Source: Entonaema liquescens (lineage: Eukaryota; Ascomycota; Sordariomycetes; Xylariales; Xylariaceae). From it: DNA of 64,000 bases. Position 1 is the first letter of the stretch. The number at the start of each line of letters is the position of its first letter. A program made the translations under genes and the position numbers. Shown piece by piece: positions 20,558-32,229 of this stretch. The notes below the pieces were generated by a model. It worked only from the letters and a program-made list of their open reading frames with translations, made no database searches and was not told where the DNA came from. Location of the stretch: the NCBI GenBank assembly GCA_902805475.1, contig CADCSX010000010.1, forward strand, positions 434,001 to 498,000, in the 5' to 3' direction.

Positions 20558-23464
20558 TCAATGTCTGAGTACGTTAAAATGCACCACAAACTTCTCCATC
20601 TCCATGGTTAACCCGTTTGGTGCCTTCTGACCTTTCGGGAGCGCCGCCACCAAAGACACTTCAAGTCTGTTAAGGCCAAACTGTAGGGTCACGTCGAATA
20701 CTAGTTCGCTTGGTTTGTTAGGTTGAATTTGGGGAGGGTATAGGCGTACACCATTGTGTATCACATTCAACTTCCATTCACGCTGCTGGGCCTCTAGAAA
20801 CGGTGCTACTTCTGGTTTAAGTCGGAGGCGATAGTAATTGGTAGGGGCATTCAGAACCAATTCCTGCTGGGTTTCGGTGGGACTAGCTGGAATGGTGATT
20901 GACATGCGATTCTCGATCTGGAGTTCAGGGTGAGACATGATAACGAGCTTGGGCAAGATAGCTTCAGATTCCTCTGTAATTTGATCAGTCATACGCAAAT
21001 ACAATACAGAAGGAAGAACCCTTACTAATTGGACGCGGCCGATATTTCTGAGCTTCAGGATTTCTGCCGCCGATAACTTTGGAGCTGGCGGCGGTGGCGG
21101 CGGCGGCGGCGTAGGAAGAGCACCATTCGGTACGATATTCGGAAAGGTGTTCGGCGGGGCGTTGGGTACAGCGTTTGACGCGGGGGGTATCACCGGGGGT
21201 GCAAAATGCTGGTGAGTTGTAAACGCAGGTGACGGTCGAACGGCGTCCTCGGACTTCGTTAGCCCTGCGGCCGACGGACTAGGAGGGCCTGCAGAAGCCG
21301 ACATGCTTCTGGCCTTCTCAAGTTGGCTCAAGCTGACCGAAGTTGCTGTTGAACCGCCAAAGGGGTTTCTACTGATGGGTGTACCATTACGAGTGATCTC
21401 TCCTTCACCAGATTGGCCTGTCGCCGGGGCCGGCGATCCCGTAGCACTGTTCTTACCGCCAACATGGATGGTAATCTTCTTAGGATGTACAGGAGTCTCC
21501 GAGTTGGGTGGCATCTTCAGCTTGATCTTCGGCTGTGGCTGAGGCGGCTCTGGAACGTGAAGTTTAGCTTCCTTCAGATGCTCCTGGAATAGTTGCTGTC
21601 ACAGTTAGTCAGCAAAGTTGGCCAAACAGGATATGAAAACTTACCTCAAGCTCCTGGGCCATGAGAGAGATCTCACTCCCATCCTCATTGTAATGGTAGG
21701 CATTTTTCCAGATCAAACTGGCCTGATCCTCAAACGCAACCCAGCTCTTGAAATCTGTCACGTATGTTGCTCCTCCTCTACCATGCTGACCTCGGACTTG
21801 TTTCTGCAACGCCTTGAGCGACAAAGGCTCCTTAATAACCTCGTAGTAGTCCCGAAGAGATCGAGGTGGCAGGTAAATAAATGGCTCGAAGTACGGATAT
21901 TCGCCGCTCCAGGTTTGTCAGCTAATTGCATACCACGAGGGTAATAGGATAGACCTACGTATCATCTTTCTTTCGGAGTAATTCTTCCACGATTTTCTCC
22001 TGTGCTTGTTGAAAGGTTAAGCCTTTGTATGGAACACCTTCGTAGTGGGTATCGGCTTTGCCTGGTGTTGGTCCGCGGGCTGCGACTTTTCGAGCGTGTG
22101 CAACAGGATTTTTCGGCGGTCGGCCAGGGCGTCGTCGTCTTCGAACTGCCGGGCTCGGCTCGCCGTCATCATCTTCTCCATCTTCATCCTCTTCATCCTC
22201 GTCGTCCTCGTCAGCCTCCTCATCCTCTTCATCAATCTCTTCATCTATCTCTTCATCTTCCTCACCTTCCTCACCTTCAGGTTCTTCATTTTCAACTTCG
22301 TCGACTTGAGCTACGTCATCCGCATCGGTTTCCCGGCTGACTTGCACGTCTTGTACGCTGGCCTCCTTCTCCTCTTCTTCTTCTTCCTCTTCATCTTCCT
22401 CTTCTTCGCCCTCAGCATCCTCATCTCCTTCATTATCTTCAGGCTCTGGTGTCGGGGGCAGTGGAGTAGCAACAGCTGTATAGTTGCCGGTCTTATACGC
22501 AGGATTGTGCTTCGTCATCAAGTTGCTAACAGCTTTACGTACCCGTTCGGCATCGCCAAAAGTCATGGAACTGCGCTCGCTGACCTCTTTCGAGTTTTGG
22601 ACCATACGCTTGAGATCACCTTCTAGAGTAGATAGATTGGTATATTCGCCATTCTTCAGTTTTTGTTCGATGGATTCTAGAGAAAGGGGAAGTCGAATTT
22701 TCTTGTAGTATTCTGGATCCTTGCTTCGAGAAGGTAGTTTCTCAAAATAAGGAGAAACTGGACGGCCACTGTAACAGACGAAGAGTCAGCTACTTTGTTT
22801 ACGAAGTGCATCTTCACTTAATAGGAACGATGCAGGTTATGAGCGAGGCTCAAGATGGGCGTCGGGAGGGGTATATCGCATGCAAATGATAAAAAGAAAA
22901 GTAGCGCATACTTTTTGTCGGTAGTAGCTCTGATTGATTCTAGGATGTTCAATCCATACGCAGTCGTAGATTCGGTAGTCTCGCCGTTTGTAAGATCGCC
23001 GAATTCCTATAGTAGCAATAAAGTTAGAAAGGAGTAAATAGGGGGTAAGGAACAAGAGCCTCAATGCTGGAAAATTTGGAGGTTTGATGTTGTGAGCATG
23101 CATAGAGGATGAACAGGGTGTTCAGCGGACAAGGCGTTGCATCTGAATAGCTTTCGTAGCTTTTGTCATAAACCCCCGCGCGCCCCTTAGCTCTAAACCT
23201 TCATCTCTCAAAATAATCCACGACAGGTTCGCATCGCATCGCATCGCATCGAGGCTGCAGTGCACGGCAACCCAATGTAGGCAACTCAACCGTGTTGCGG
23301 CGAGGCTTACGCGCAATGCTGTGGAATGCTCAAATAGAGATTCGGAGTAGATAACATACCTCTACTAGTCTGCGACGCTTAGCAGCTCGGTCATTAGAAT
23401 CATTTGCCGACGGCTCGATGCCATTTGCACTGCTAGCCTTCCTCTTATTTTCCATTGCTGCCAT
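20558..23464 (-). CDS. Double bromodomain, AT-hook protein, RSC4-like chromatin remodeller subunit
   Basis: Nuclear acetyl-lysine reader, most like RSC-complex subunits of the RSC4/RSC1-2 type. Five exons: 23464-23360, 23006-22912, 22768-21959, 21906-21645 and 21595-20558, 769 residues. Residues 1-35 are basic with KRRR. Bromodomain 1 spans about 40-160 (SPYFEKLPSRSKDPEYYKKI, IRLPLSLESIEQKL). A very acidic stretch (about 175-270) follows, then an AT-hook at about 276-288 (RRRPGRPPKNP). Bromodomain 2 spans about 305-425 (PYFEPFIYLPPRSLRDYYEV, IKEPLSLKALQKQV) and has the canonical acetyl-lysine asparagine in WKNAYHYNEDGSEI. The C-terminal third begins with proline-rich linkers (PPPPPPPPAP) and ends in a conserved-looking beta-rich segment. 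Bromodomain 1 has a weaker asparagine region (VQNSKEVSE). Confidence 0.9.
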
Positions 23465-24758
23465 AGAAAAGGGATCGCTGACGCATCCAGAAGCGGGCCA
23501 AGGCGTTGTAGCTTATAGTATGCAGTATTGCGCAATCAATGTCGAGGTCAATAAGCTTTAGCTCCTAGGATGATGGGGTTGCAGGGCCTTTGACGCGATG
23601 CGATGGTGGTGATGATTTGTGGGTTGTCCGACGCGGATTGTTGGTACTGCTACTAACGTAAGACGGATAGGGAGGGACCTTTCTATCCTCTTTGGTCAGT
23701 AGTTAATGAAATCACCGAACTCAGCAGACGAACATCCTCCACAGGAGAAAAAAAAGGTAACGCCAAGAAGAATGGAGTGCGACAATACAGACGGTTGGAT
23801 ATACTAGTATATCCAGTTGTCCTGCGAAGGCATCGATGCACAACAATATTATGGGGAAAGCTTTCTGCGCAAAAGGTTCGTTGAAGGTAACAGGAACACT
23901 AGCTGCCAGCTGCTAGCTTCCGTTGACACGCGACCTTGCCAGTTTGGCCAATTGAGCCAATTCAGCCCACTACTCTATTACTACCTACTCGCGCCTACCT
24001 AGCAACCAAAGAAGCCCGGACCTCTCCTTCCTTAGGTAACTATGTAAACTGCCTACTTAGGTACATCTTAGAGCACTGATGCGCCACAAAGAAAAAGAAT
24101 AAAGGGAATGCACGGACCTAAATACTTATGTCATAGCTTCCATTAGATGCTACCTATCTATTCCTTAGGTACTTACCTAAGGTACCTAGATAGGTAGCTC
24201 CTAAGACATCCCAGTGTCGTCCTGCCAGCCCCCTGCCCCTCAGATAAGCTACGAATTTGCTAGATGATGTGGCTTATCCTCAATCAAAGCCCCCACCCCA
24301 CTTCGAGCACTGTTTACTTCCACGCTGCGTGCAACCAAAATTTGGGGACCGCAACTTCGACCTTTAAGAATCGCGCGCTTGTTCTCCCAAATACTTAATA
24401 ACCCTACAACCTTCAAGCCGCAACTTCTTCTTCTCTCTCGTTTAGACTACTCCAAAGTTTGCCCCGTGACCCTTCAAACACTCTACCGTTTGATCAATCC
24501 GTTTCACTTGCGCGCAAAGCAGTATTAGAGCACGCATCCACTTCGACAAGCGACGGGAGCATCGTTCGCTTCCCCCTCTCCTCACGCGACAGCATACAAT
24601 TCCTACTAGCCGATATTTAGTCCCAACGCTCTTCCTTCTTTTTCCCCATACGCATAGCCGTCTGAAGTCCGCGCCAGCCTGTGAACCCAATAAGCTACAT
24701 TATTGGAAGGCTGTTATTTCGACCTCTACCATAGGACTTAATTATTTCGTCAGCCATA
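23465..24758. other. Divergent intergenic region, bromodomain gene / CKS1
   Basis: About 1.3 kb between two divergent starts. Dense in palindromic TAGGTACCTA-like words at about 24030-24205. CGCATCGCATCGCATCG occurs nearby at 23229 within intron 1 of the bromodomain gene. No gene is supported. Confidence 0.5.
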
Positions 24759-25286
24759 ATGCCCATGGATATTGATGTCACTCGTCGCAACAAGACGCCT
24801 CGTCCCCTTAGCGATGACGAGCGCGCGCGCCTCGAAGAATTCATCGATTCGATTCACTATTCTGCTCGGTATGACTGCAAGATAATCCGACGGTGTGAGG
24901 TTCTATGGTGCATTACTGACTGAAGGGATTAGCTATTCCGATAGTGAATATGAATACCGCCACGTCCAGCTGCCAAAAGCCATGTTGAAGGCCATCCCCA
25001 AGGATTACCACGATCCATCCAAAGGAACATTGAAGCTACTATGGGAAGACGAGTGGCGCGCGATCGGTATTACTCAGGTACGTTACTACTACTTTTTAAT
25101 CATAGCAGTAGTAGAGTGAGCTAATGAGACGCGAAACCTACAGAGCCTAGGCTGGGAGCACTACGAAGTCCACGAACCGGAGCCGCACATCCTGCTTTTC
25201 AAGTAAGCTTTCCAATAGCAATTTTACCTGGCTAAATAATGCTGACCTTGTCAAGGCGACCCCTCAACTATCAAGCGCCTCAGTGA
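24759..25286 (+). CDS. CKS1: Cyclin-dependent kinase regulatory subunit CKS1
   Basis: Small phosphate-binding adaptor of cyclin-dependent kinase complexes (Cks1/Suc1 family), nuclear and cytoplasmic. Four exons: 24759-24868, 24933-25077, 25144-25202 and 25256-25286, 114 residues. Both family signatures are present: YSDSEYEYRHVQLPK near residue 39 and the C-terminal HEPEPHILLFKRPLNYQ, which contains the HxPEPH hinge that governs strand exchange. Introns are canonical (GTATGA, GTACGT and GTAAGC donors; CTGAC branch points). The last exon is only 31 bases, so gene finders may truncate the protein. It is divergent from the bromodomain gene. Confidence 0.96.
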
Positions 25287-27122
25287 TCCATGAGCATTCG
25301 AAAAAGAAAAGAAAAATGAACACTGACTTATCACGTCATGGGGGTTCGACTATCGTTGTAAATTATTATTGATGCGCCCATCCACTGCATAGCGACATCT
25401 GCATTTGCTGGGGGATAACGCTTCGCGACGATTTATGGCCGTTCTTAATCAATCCAACTTTGTTCACCCATCTGCTTTTGAGCTTGATCCCGCCGAGGTG
25501 TAAATGGGGTTGTTCTTCCCTGTCGACGTCGTTCATAAACTTAGGACCATGCACTTAAACGGCAGTTCTCGGCGTGGAATACATACAGATGAGAATAGTG
25601 GTTATTGGTATCTATCCCAGGGCACGAGGGGGATCTGGGGCAGCTCGATTATGACGGCAACGGATACTCTACAATAATAAGGAACTAGATTCTCTACGAG
25701 CCCGCGCTCTATTCCTATCGGGATATGAATAGCCACACATTGGTCAGTTACCTTTGGGTTATAGAGATCCATAGGAACTTAAATGAATAGAGCATCATGA
25801 CATTATGAACACTATTGGTAACTAATTGTGATTTAATCACGATAAGCTATTTACATTATAAGTATGGTGAAGCTTTTAGCTTTACCAGATGTAGTAACGA
25901 TTCAAATAAGTGTTTAGGTAACATACTAAGATCTTGGACCTGTCAACTTTATCTGCTTGGTAATTCCGGATATTTATTTTTATCTGCACTTCTTACTGGT
26001 CTAGGCAGGTAGGGCTTTGAACCTTGGCTATGGGATCACTGGTGAACCAACCAAAATCCTGTAGTATAGCGCAAACGGCGGGCACCGCCAAACAGAATTC
26101 AGACAGAAAGGGGTCCCTATTCAATGAAATATTTTTTTAATCTATTCAACGTACGACTAATACTTACTGACCCGACAAGCCTGATACTATGGCTGTAAAT
26201 CACGTACAAATATTGAGGTGACAGGCGATCGCAGAGGACATCGAAGCAATAATGTTAGGTAATATTGAATACCAAGATACAAACTAATAAAAGCGTATCA
26301 CTCCACTCTGTTCTCTTTGTGACCAGGTACGAGGTATCGGTATCGGCAGGTTGCAGATAAGTGGAAGCTTCCGGGCCACCGTTTCTAGAACTTCCCGTAA
26401 TAGGCACCTCCACCCCCGGGAGCTTCCAGTTAGGTTAGTATGCAAGGCGGTGCTGATGGAAGAAGACAGGTACGTCCCTATGTACTACACTAGGTTACAT
26501 GATACATGCCATACCCATGCATGTAATATATCAGTAATAGGTATCACACAACAAACGGGCCTTGGGGCAATGCAAACTGGCAACATTCCATTATCCGTAG
26601 TTGAAAAAAATAAATACGGACTACATACAGACCACAATCGTATGACGTCTAAAAGAGAACACGTTGGCAAGTTTTTTCAATAAAAGATATTACGAGCATA
26701 ATTCTTATTTATATGGTATTCGTAATTATGAAGTTTTGCTTTCAAAGAAGTTCAAACAGGAAATACCTAGGTACTACCGGAATACTAGTAACCTTGACTA
26801 GTTATTGAAAAAGTTTAAAAGGTTAGGTGGCTCTAACGTTACATAATCCCGTCTACCCCTTGAGAGTATACACATTACGTACATATTATTATGTACCTAT
26901 CCCTAGTTGCTACTGGAATTTAACCGTAGCAGCGTATCAGAGCTGCTCCTCCCAAGTTCCTTACAACCTTACAACCTTACAACATACTTTATACGTATCC
27001 TTTTAACCAAATACCGAAAGGAGAAGAAAGGCCAGGCCTTGTCTTGTCTTCTCCTCACAATCTAATAATAATTAGGTGACCATCCATTCCTCCACCTATA
27101 TACTCGGCACCAGTCCGCCGCT
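25287..27122. other. Intergenic, AT-rich
   Basis: About 1.8 kb. A TATATAC box at 27097-27103 lies about 20 bp before the ERO1 ATG. Open frames (for example 26351-26683) are unrecognised. No other feature is supported. Confidence 0.45.
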
Positions 27123-29088
27123 ATGAAGTCTGCCAAACTCTTTTACCTATCACTCTTTGCGCTTTGGGGGACACCTGGGCAATGTAAGAGCAGAGAAGCT
27201 CGAGATGATTCATGCGCAGTATGTCGCCTTCGTTGTATAACGTAGCTATCTGTTTATGTTTTGCCGCCAGTTCCCTGGCGGCGACAACATCTCAATACCA
27301 ATTTCTTGTCTCTAACGAAAATGAAACCGTTCAGATCTCACCCCGCGCCATCGTATCCGATGCATGCGCCTCTTATTCCACACTCGAAACACTTAACCGC
27401 AAAGTCAAGCCGGCCTTAGACGAGCTAACCAAAGAAACCGACTTCTTCTCCCACTACCGCCTAAACCTATTCCATAAAAAATGTCCCTTCTGGAACGACG
27501 AGAATGCCATGTGTGGCAATATAGCCTGTGCGGTCAACACAATAGATAATGAGGAGGATATACCCAAGATATGGAGAGCAAGCGAACTCAGCAAGCTGGA
27601 GGGGCCGTCAGCGAAGCATCCTGGGAAGAAAGTTCAGAAAGAGCGGCCAAAGAAGCCACTACAGGGTCTGTTAGGAGAGAACGTAGGCGAGAGCTGTGTA
27701 GTGGAGTACGACGATGAATGCGACGAGCGAGACTACTGCGTACCAGAGGATGAAAGCGCAAGCGGCAAAGGTGACTACGTCAGTTTGGTCCACAACCCTG
27801 AGCGCTTCACTGGATACGCCGGTGAGGGTGCTAAGATGGTATGGGACGCCATCTACAGGGAAAACTGCTTTCAAAAGTCTTCTTTCCCCCATTCCGCCTC
27901 CCTTGGAACCAGCCCTGTGGCTAAGGGACCGGCCGCACAAGATTTTCGCAACGTGCTTCAGGATGCAGAACGGCAGCAAATACTACAACTACACCAACAA
28001 AACCCAAGTACTAGCTTCGCGCAGACTGGGTTGGAGAACGAGGGAGAGTGTCTAGAGAAGCGTGTCTTCTACCGTGTTGTCTCCGGTATGCACGCGAGCA
28101 TCAGTACGCATCTTTGCTGGGACTTTCTAAACCAGACTACCGGCGAGTGGCAACCTAACCTTGGATGTTATAAAGCTCGCTTGCACACTCATCCCGAACG
28201 AATTTCCAACTTGTATTTTAACTACGCTCTCGTCACTCGTGCTGTTGCCAAGATCGGCCCGCATTTACAGAGCTATACGTTCTGCACTGGTGATGAAGAC
28301 CAAGATGCAGCTACGAAGGCCAAGGTCCTCGCTGTAACTCAGAGCGCGGCTTCGGTGCCTCAGATTTTTGACGAGAGTCTCATGTTTAAGAATGGTGAGG
28401 GCCCGTCTCTAAAGGAGGATTTTAAGAACCGATTCCGGAACGTCAGCCGCGTGATGGACTGTGTGGGTTGCGATAAGTGCAGGCTATGGGGCAAGCTACA
28501 GACTGCAGGATACGGTGCAGCGCTAAAGATTCTATTTGAGTTTGATAACGACAGCGATGATATTCCAGTGTTAAAGCGAACAGAACTCGTAGCGCTATTC
28601 AACACCTATGCTAGACTAAGCAGCTCTATGAAAGCTCTCGTTGGGTTCAGGGCTATGGTTGAGGCTGAGGAGAAAAGCGCGCAGGCAATACCCGACCGGG
28701 CCAAAAAGCCACACGCGGTAGGCATTTCGAAAAGTACACCAGGAGCGACACCAGAAGAAACCGACCTAAAAGACGAACGGGATAAAGAAGATGACTTGCC
28801 GCCAAAAAGGGAACGTCGCGTACCGGAAACCACAGGTGAAATGTTCAATGAAGAGCTTGGTAGGGTATTAAAGGCATTAAAGATCGTCTTGAAGTCTTGG
28901 GTAACTTTTCCGAAGACTATGTAAGTTGAAAGTGTGTCTACTGTGTTCTACTATTAAAACGCTAACATGCATTTCGTAGGTTCTATATCATCCTCTCAGA
29001 GTTAAAACGCCTCTGGGAGTTCTATATCGGCCTGCCCATCTCGCCTCGTACCTGGAGGTTCGAGCGGCCTAGCCTCGACGAGTTGTAG
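27123..29088 (+). CDS. ERO1: ER oxidoreductin 1 (Ero1)
   Basis: FAD-dependent thiol oxidase of the ER lumen that reoxidises protein disulfide isomerase, passing electrons to oxygen. Three exons: 27123-27218, 27335-28920 and 28980-29088, 596 residues. Residues 1 to about 20 (MKSAKLFYLSLFALWGTPG) are a signal peptide. The first intron (donor GTATGT) joins DDSCA to ISPRAIVSDACASYSTLE; the alternative ATG at 27212 would turn that intron into coding sequence and lose the conserved DDSC segment. Family marks: FFSHYRLNLFHKKCPFWND, CGNIACAV, NPERFTGYAGEGAKMVWDAI, SGMHASISTHLC, NLYFNYALVTRAV, and the active-site CVGCDKC (residues 408-414) in the family CxxCxxC form, then LWGKLQTAGYGAALKILFE. The C-terminal exon adds a hydrophobic FYIILSELKRLWEFYIG segment. 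A low-complexity basic/acidic insert lies near residues 480-530. Confidence 0.95.
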
Positions 29089-29426
29089 GGTTGCACTTTG
29101 TATAGTTGGGATTTGCATCAATGGCATGTGTTTAGGGTCGGATCACCAGGCGCTTTTGTGTACGCGCCTAAGTTCCTGGCGATAGCATCAAGCTAGCATC
29201 TATAGGCGGAGTTTTTGGCGTTTGATTTGTGGATAGGACAGTATTTGCGTACCACGAAAAAGAAAATGGAAATTACCACCATGCGTAGGGGTTAAGGCCA
29301 TGTCAATATTCGTGAAGGTAGAATAGTATATATCACATTCTTTACGAGCAGGTATATCCGTCTCTTTTCGTTGCCATACTGTAGAATAGCTAGTAGTCCC
29401 TATCCATACCTAGGTAATTTACACGA
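29089..29426. other. Convergent intergenic region ERO1 / USB1
   Basis: 338 bp between two stop codons. Nothing beyond 3' untranslated sequence is suggested. Confidence 0.5.
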
Positions 29427-30544
29427 CTAAGCTTCCGTATAACCATAGCCTTCGTTCCCAGCCCCCCTCTTCCCACGCACCGGTAGCTCAACAGGCGTTA
29501 TCACGTTCCCTATCTTAGCCTTGACGCCGCGGACCGGAACCCGCATCGCTAGCACGTCGGCCTGCGGGCCCGCGGCGAATACGCGCTCGGTATGTTGCTT
29601 GACGTCTGGCGAGGGCGCGGCAAAAGACCACGCTACGGAGATGTGGAAAGCGTCGTCGCTGCCGCCGGAAAAGGCGTACAGAGGCGGTTGCTGGTGCTCT
29701 TGCACAAGGGCGTTGCACCGCTGGAGAAGAGCTGCTAGTTCCGGGTTGTGCTGCTGTTGTGGCGAGGAGGATGGCAGGGCCTTGTCCGAGGTAGGTGCAT
29801 TTACCTTTGTATTACTCTCTCTTACTTTCCCTTTCCCTCTCTTTATGCTGCTTTTACCACCTTCCCCTCTACCTGCCGAAACAGCGTCCAGTGCAGAAGC
29901 AGCACTCCCCACCCGAAGCACCAGAAACGAGCGCTCGGACTCGCTCGTGCGGTGCCACTCCGCCCCGCGGCGCGGGTCGAAGGGCCCGACCCGCTGCTCC
30001 TGACGCGTGCGATCAACTTCTCTAGGAAATCATCTTTTTCCGCGGTGCTGAGCACGATGGGGCGTGACAGGCTAATATGCAGCGGTTGCGGGGCGCCTAG
30101 GTCGGACGTCAAGAAGGATGTTATGTCCACGGATAGAGGCGTGAGCGCCGTCTGAAGATCTGAGAGCAGTGCGGATAGGATGGTGCGCTGCGAGGCGGTG
30201 GGGTGCCCTGGAGTTTGTTAGTGGGAGTACTATGTGTTGATTATATGGAAAGTGTGTTGAGACTGGGACTTACACTCGATGTACAAGTGGCTAGGCCAGT
30301 TGCCGACTCTATGCGGATTCACGCGCTTCCGGCCCTGGTGCAACGTCGGATCGTCCGATGTGCTGACCCGCACGGTAGACGCGTATAAGTCATGAAAGGC
30401 ATCGGGGAGGGGCGGGAGAGCATCCGAGTCCCCTAGGGTATTAGCATGGGAGGTCTTTTGCCTTTTTGTTGTTGTCGGTGAGGTTGCAGACACCGCTTCC
30501 CCGGCTTCAGACTCCGAGTCTGAAGTATAATCTACCAATGCCAT
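29427..30544 (-). CDS. USB1: USB1 U6 snRNA phosphodiesterase, with apparent frameshift
   Basis: Homolog of USB1, the 2H-type 3'-5' RNA exonuclease that trims and finishes the U6 snRNA tail in the nucleus. Two exons: 30544-30274 and 30207-29427 (donor GTAAGT, acceptor CTCCAG). The N-terminus is acidic/serine-rich, starting MALVDYTSDSES; the family begins at HLYIEWHPT. Both catalytic H-x-S motifs are present, HISLS before the break and HISVAW near the end. The frame changes at 29990-29992: upstream reads HISLSRP through FLEKLIARVRSSG, downstream reads GPFDPRRGAEWHRTSESERS then FLVLRV in a second frame. One base appears missing from a GGG run. No intron fits, as the nearest signals would give about 14 bases. 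Sequencing error is likeliest, pseudogene possible. A low-complexity insert precedes LAALLQRCN. Confidence 0.85.
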
Positions 30545-32229
30545 CTTTCATAAGCAATAACTAACTAGCTTTACTATATATCTCTTCCTATTATTTTCTT
30601 TTGAAACCCGAAAGGGTCAAGAAAGGTGTATGGCTATTAAACTTCGATAGCTGCAACCAACGGATATTTGATGTATATTTTGAGATATCCGTGGTCCCTG
30701 TCATTAGTCGTTGCTTTGGTGTTACTCGACCTGCATTAGCGGCGGCGCAGCCTGTAGGGCTGAAGGGGCATATGCAAGTAGACAGGGTGACCCCCCTATA
30801 GCTTCTCGGATCCCCCCAGAGTATAAATAGGTGATACATTAGCTTAATGAGACATATACTACTCTACACTATACTTATATTACTGCCTGAGACATCTTAT
30901 TCTATAGCCCACCTCATCAGATACAGCCATGTCAAAAGGATATATTTCGTATACATGCATACCTATCAAGTAGCCATTCCTAGCTAACTTTCTGACCACC
31001 AAACAGTAGTAGTGCTCCAATATCATTCCCATCAAGGCTTTTATAGGGATATTAGTGCTACTTTACAGAGACATAAGAAGCGTTCCCTATATATTTAAGG
31101 AAGCTCGTGCTTGGTTACCTGGTATTAAGTAGTATTGGCCGTCACTTATAGGATAACGACCAAGACATCAAAATTGTTGATATTACGCAGAATGTCTCTA
31201 TATAACTGTTTGGTTAGGATATGTCTCCATCGATAGTATATGCTGGTACCTAGCTTTACTACCTACCTAAGGTATAATTATGTATCTGTCAGTCAACAAT
31301 TTCTCATAAAGCGCTCGACCTTTACCACTAGTTCTATTGGTACTCTAAACAGCAAATCTTTTTCGTGTTGTATAATATATAGATATGTATAGCTTTATAT
31401 CTCTACACATAGTCCATTACTAGGAATAAATTATCAAAATCCTAAGATACTAGAAAGTCAACACGTAACAAAACGTTCTTTGTGCTAAGTACTTGTGAAG
31501 CTCATCTACAAGTGACATAGTAACTTTAGATATAAATATAGTATATTTGCGTATAGAGCAGAAGTTATTCTAAAGAATATTTTAAGCGAAAGTATGGTAA
31601 GTTTTGCATGCTCTACCAAGTTGTAAAGGTACCTATATATATGTAGATAGGACTTGGACGAATGGGTGAGTATGGGAAGACTAAAGAAACAAAACATCTG
31701 GAATCTAGCTAAGATACACTTAAGGAAGTAAAAATGAAGTAACGGCTTTTGAGTTGGAGAGATCTCCCAGAGAAAAGGCATTAGCCTTGTTAACTTGTAG
31801 TATTATAAGAATGCCTAATGACAGGTATGTATACCAAACTATAGTGTTATGTGTATTCCTTCGGATTTTCTCTTGGTAAAAGTTGGAAAATAGGGGTTCG
31901 CAGCTTCCTTCATTTGAAATAGTTAGTGCCTTTATAGACACCGCCCTGAGAAGGTGTAAGGGGGTTTAGCAACGCGCCGCAATTTATTCACAGCTACCTG
32001 CCAACTCTACAGTGTTCATTCCTACTAATGTTAACGGCGCCTTCTCTCTGTCCCTTTTCCGACGCTCAATCCCAAATCTTACAACCTCTGAATTTCTTTC
32101 GCCGTCCGACAGCAAGGTTTCCTTTTTACTGCCAACACAGTAGTTTACTCTTTCCGTCGACGATTTTCCTTTACCAAATATCCTTTCTCAGCAAGACAAT
32201 TTATTCGTCTCTATCAGTCAGCCTGCATC
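30545..32229. other. AT-rich intergenic between divergent USB1 and Pal1-family genes
   Basis: About 1.7 kb, AT-rich from about 30840, with many TATA-like and TAGGTA words. Open frames at 31506-31941 on the minus strand are AT-driven and unrecognised. Confidence 0.45.

Noticed and set aside
22045..22626. 193-residue hydrophobic plus-strand open frame
   Set aside because: Antisense of the acidic, GAA/GAG-rich linker of the bromodomain protein, which reads as Phe/Leu-rich on the other strand.
27212..27334. Alternative ERO1 start at 27212 with its own hydrophobic leader
   Set aside because: It would read through the first intron and lose the conserved DDSCA-ISPRAIVSDAC junction, which the GTATGT donor at 27219 restores in phase.
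29521..30155. Plus-strand open frames over USB1 (160 and 135 residues)
   Set aside because: GC-rich antisense shadows; USB1 motifs HISLS and HISVAW are on the minus strand.
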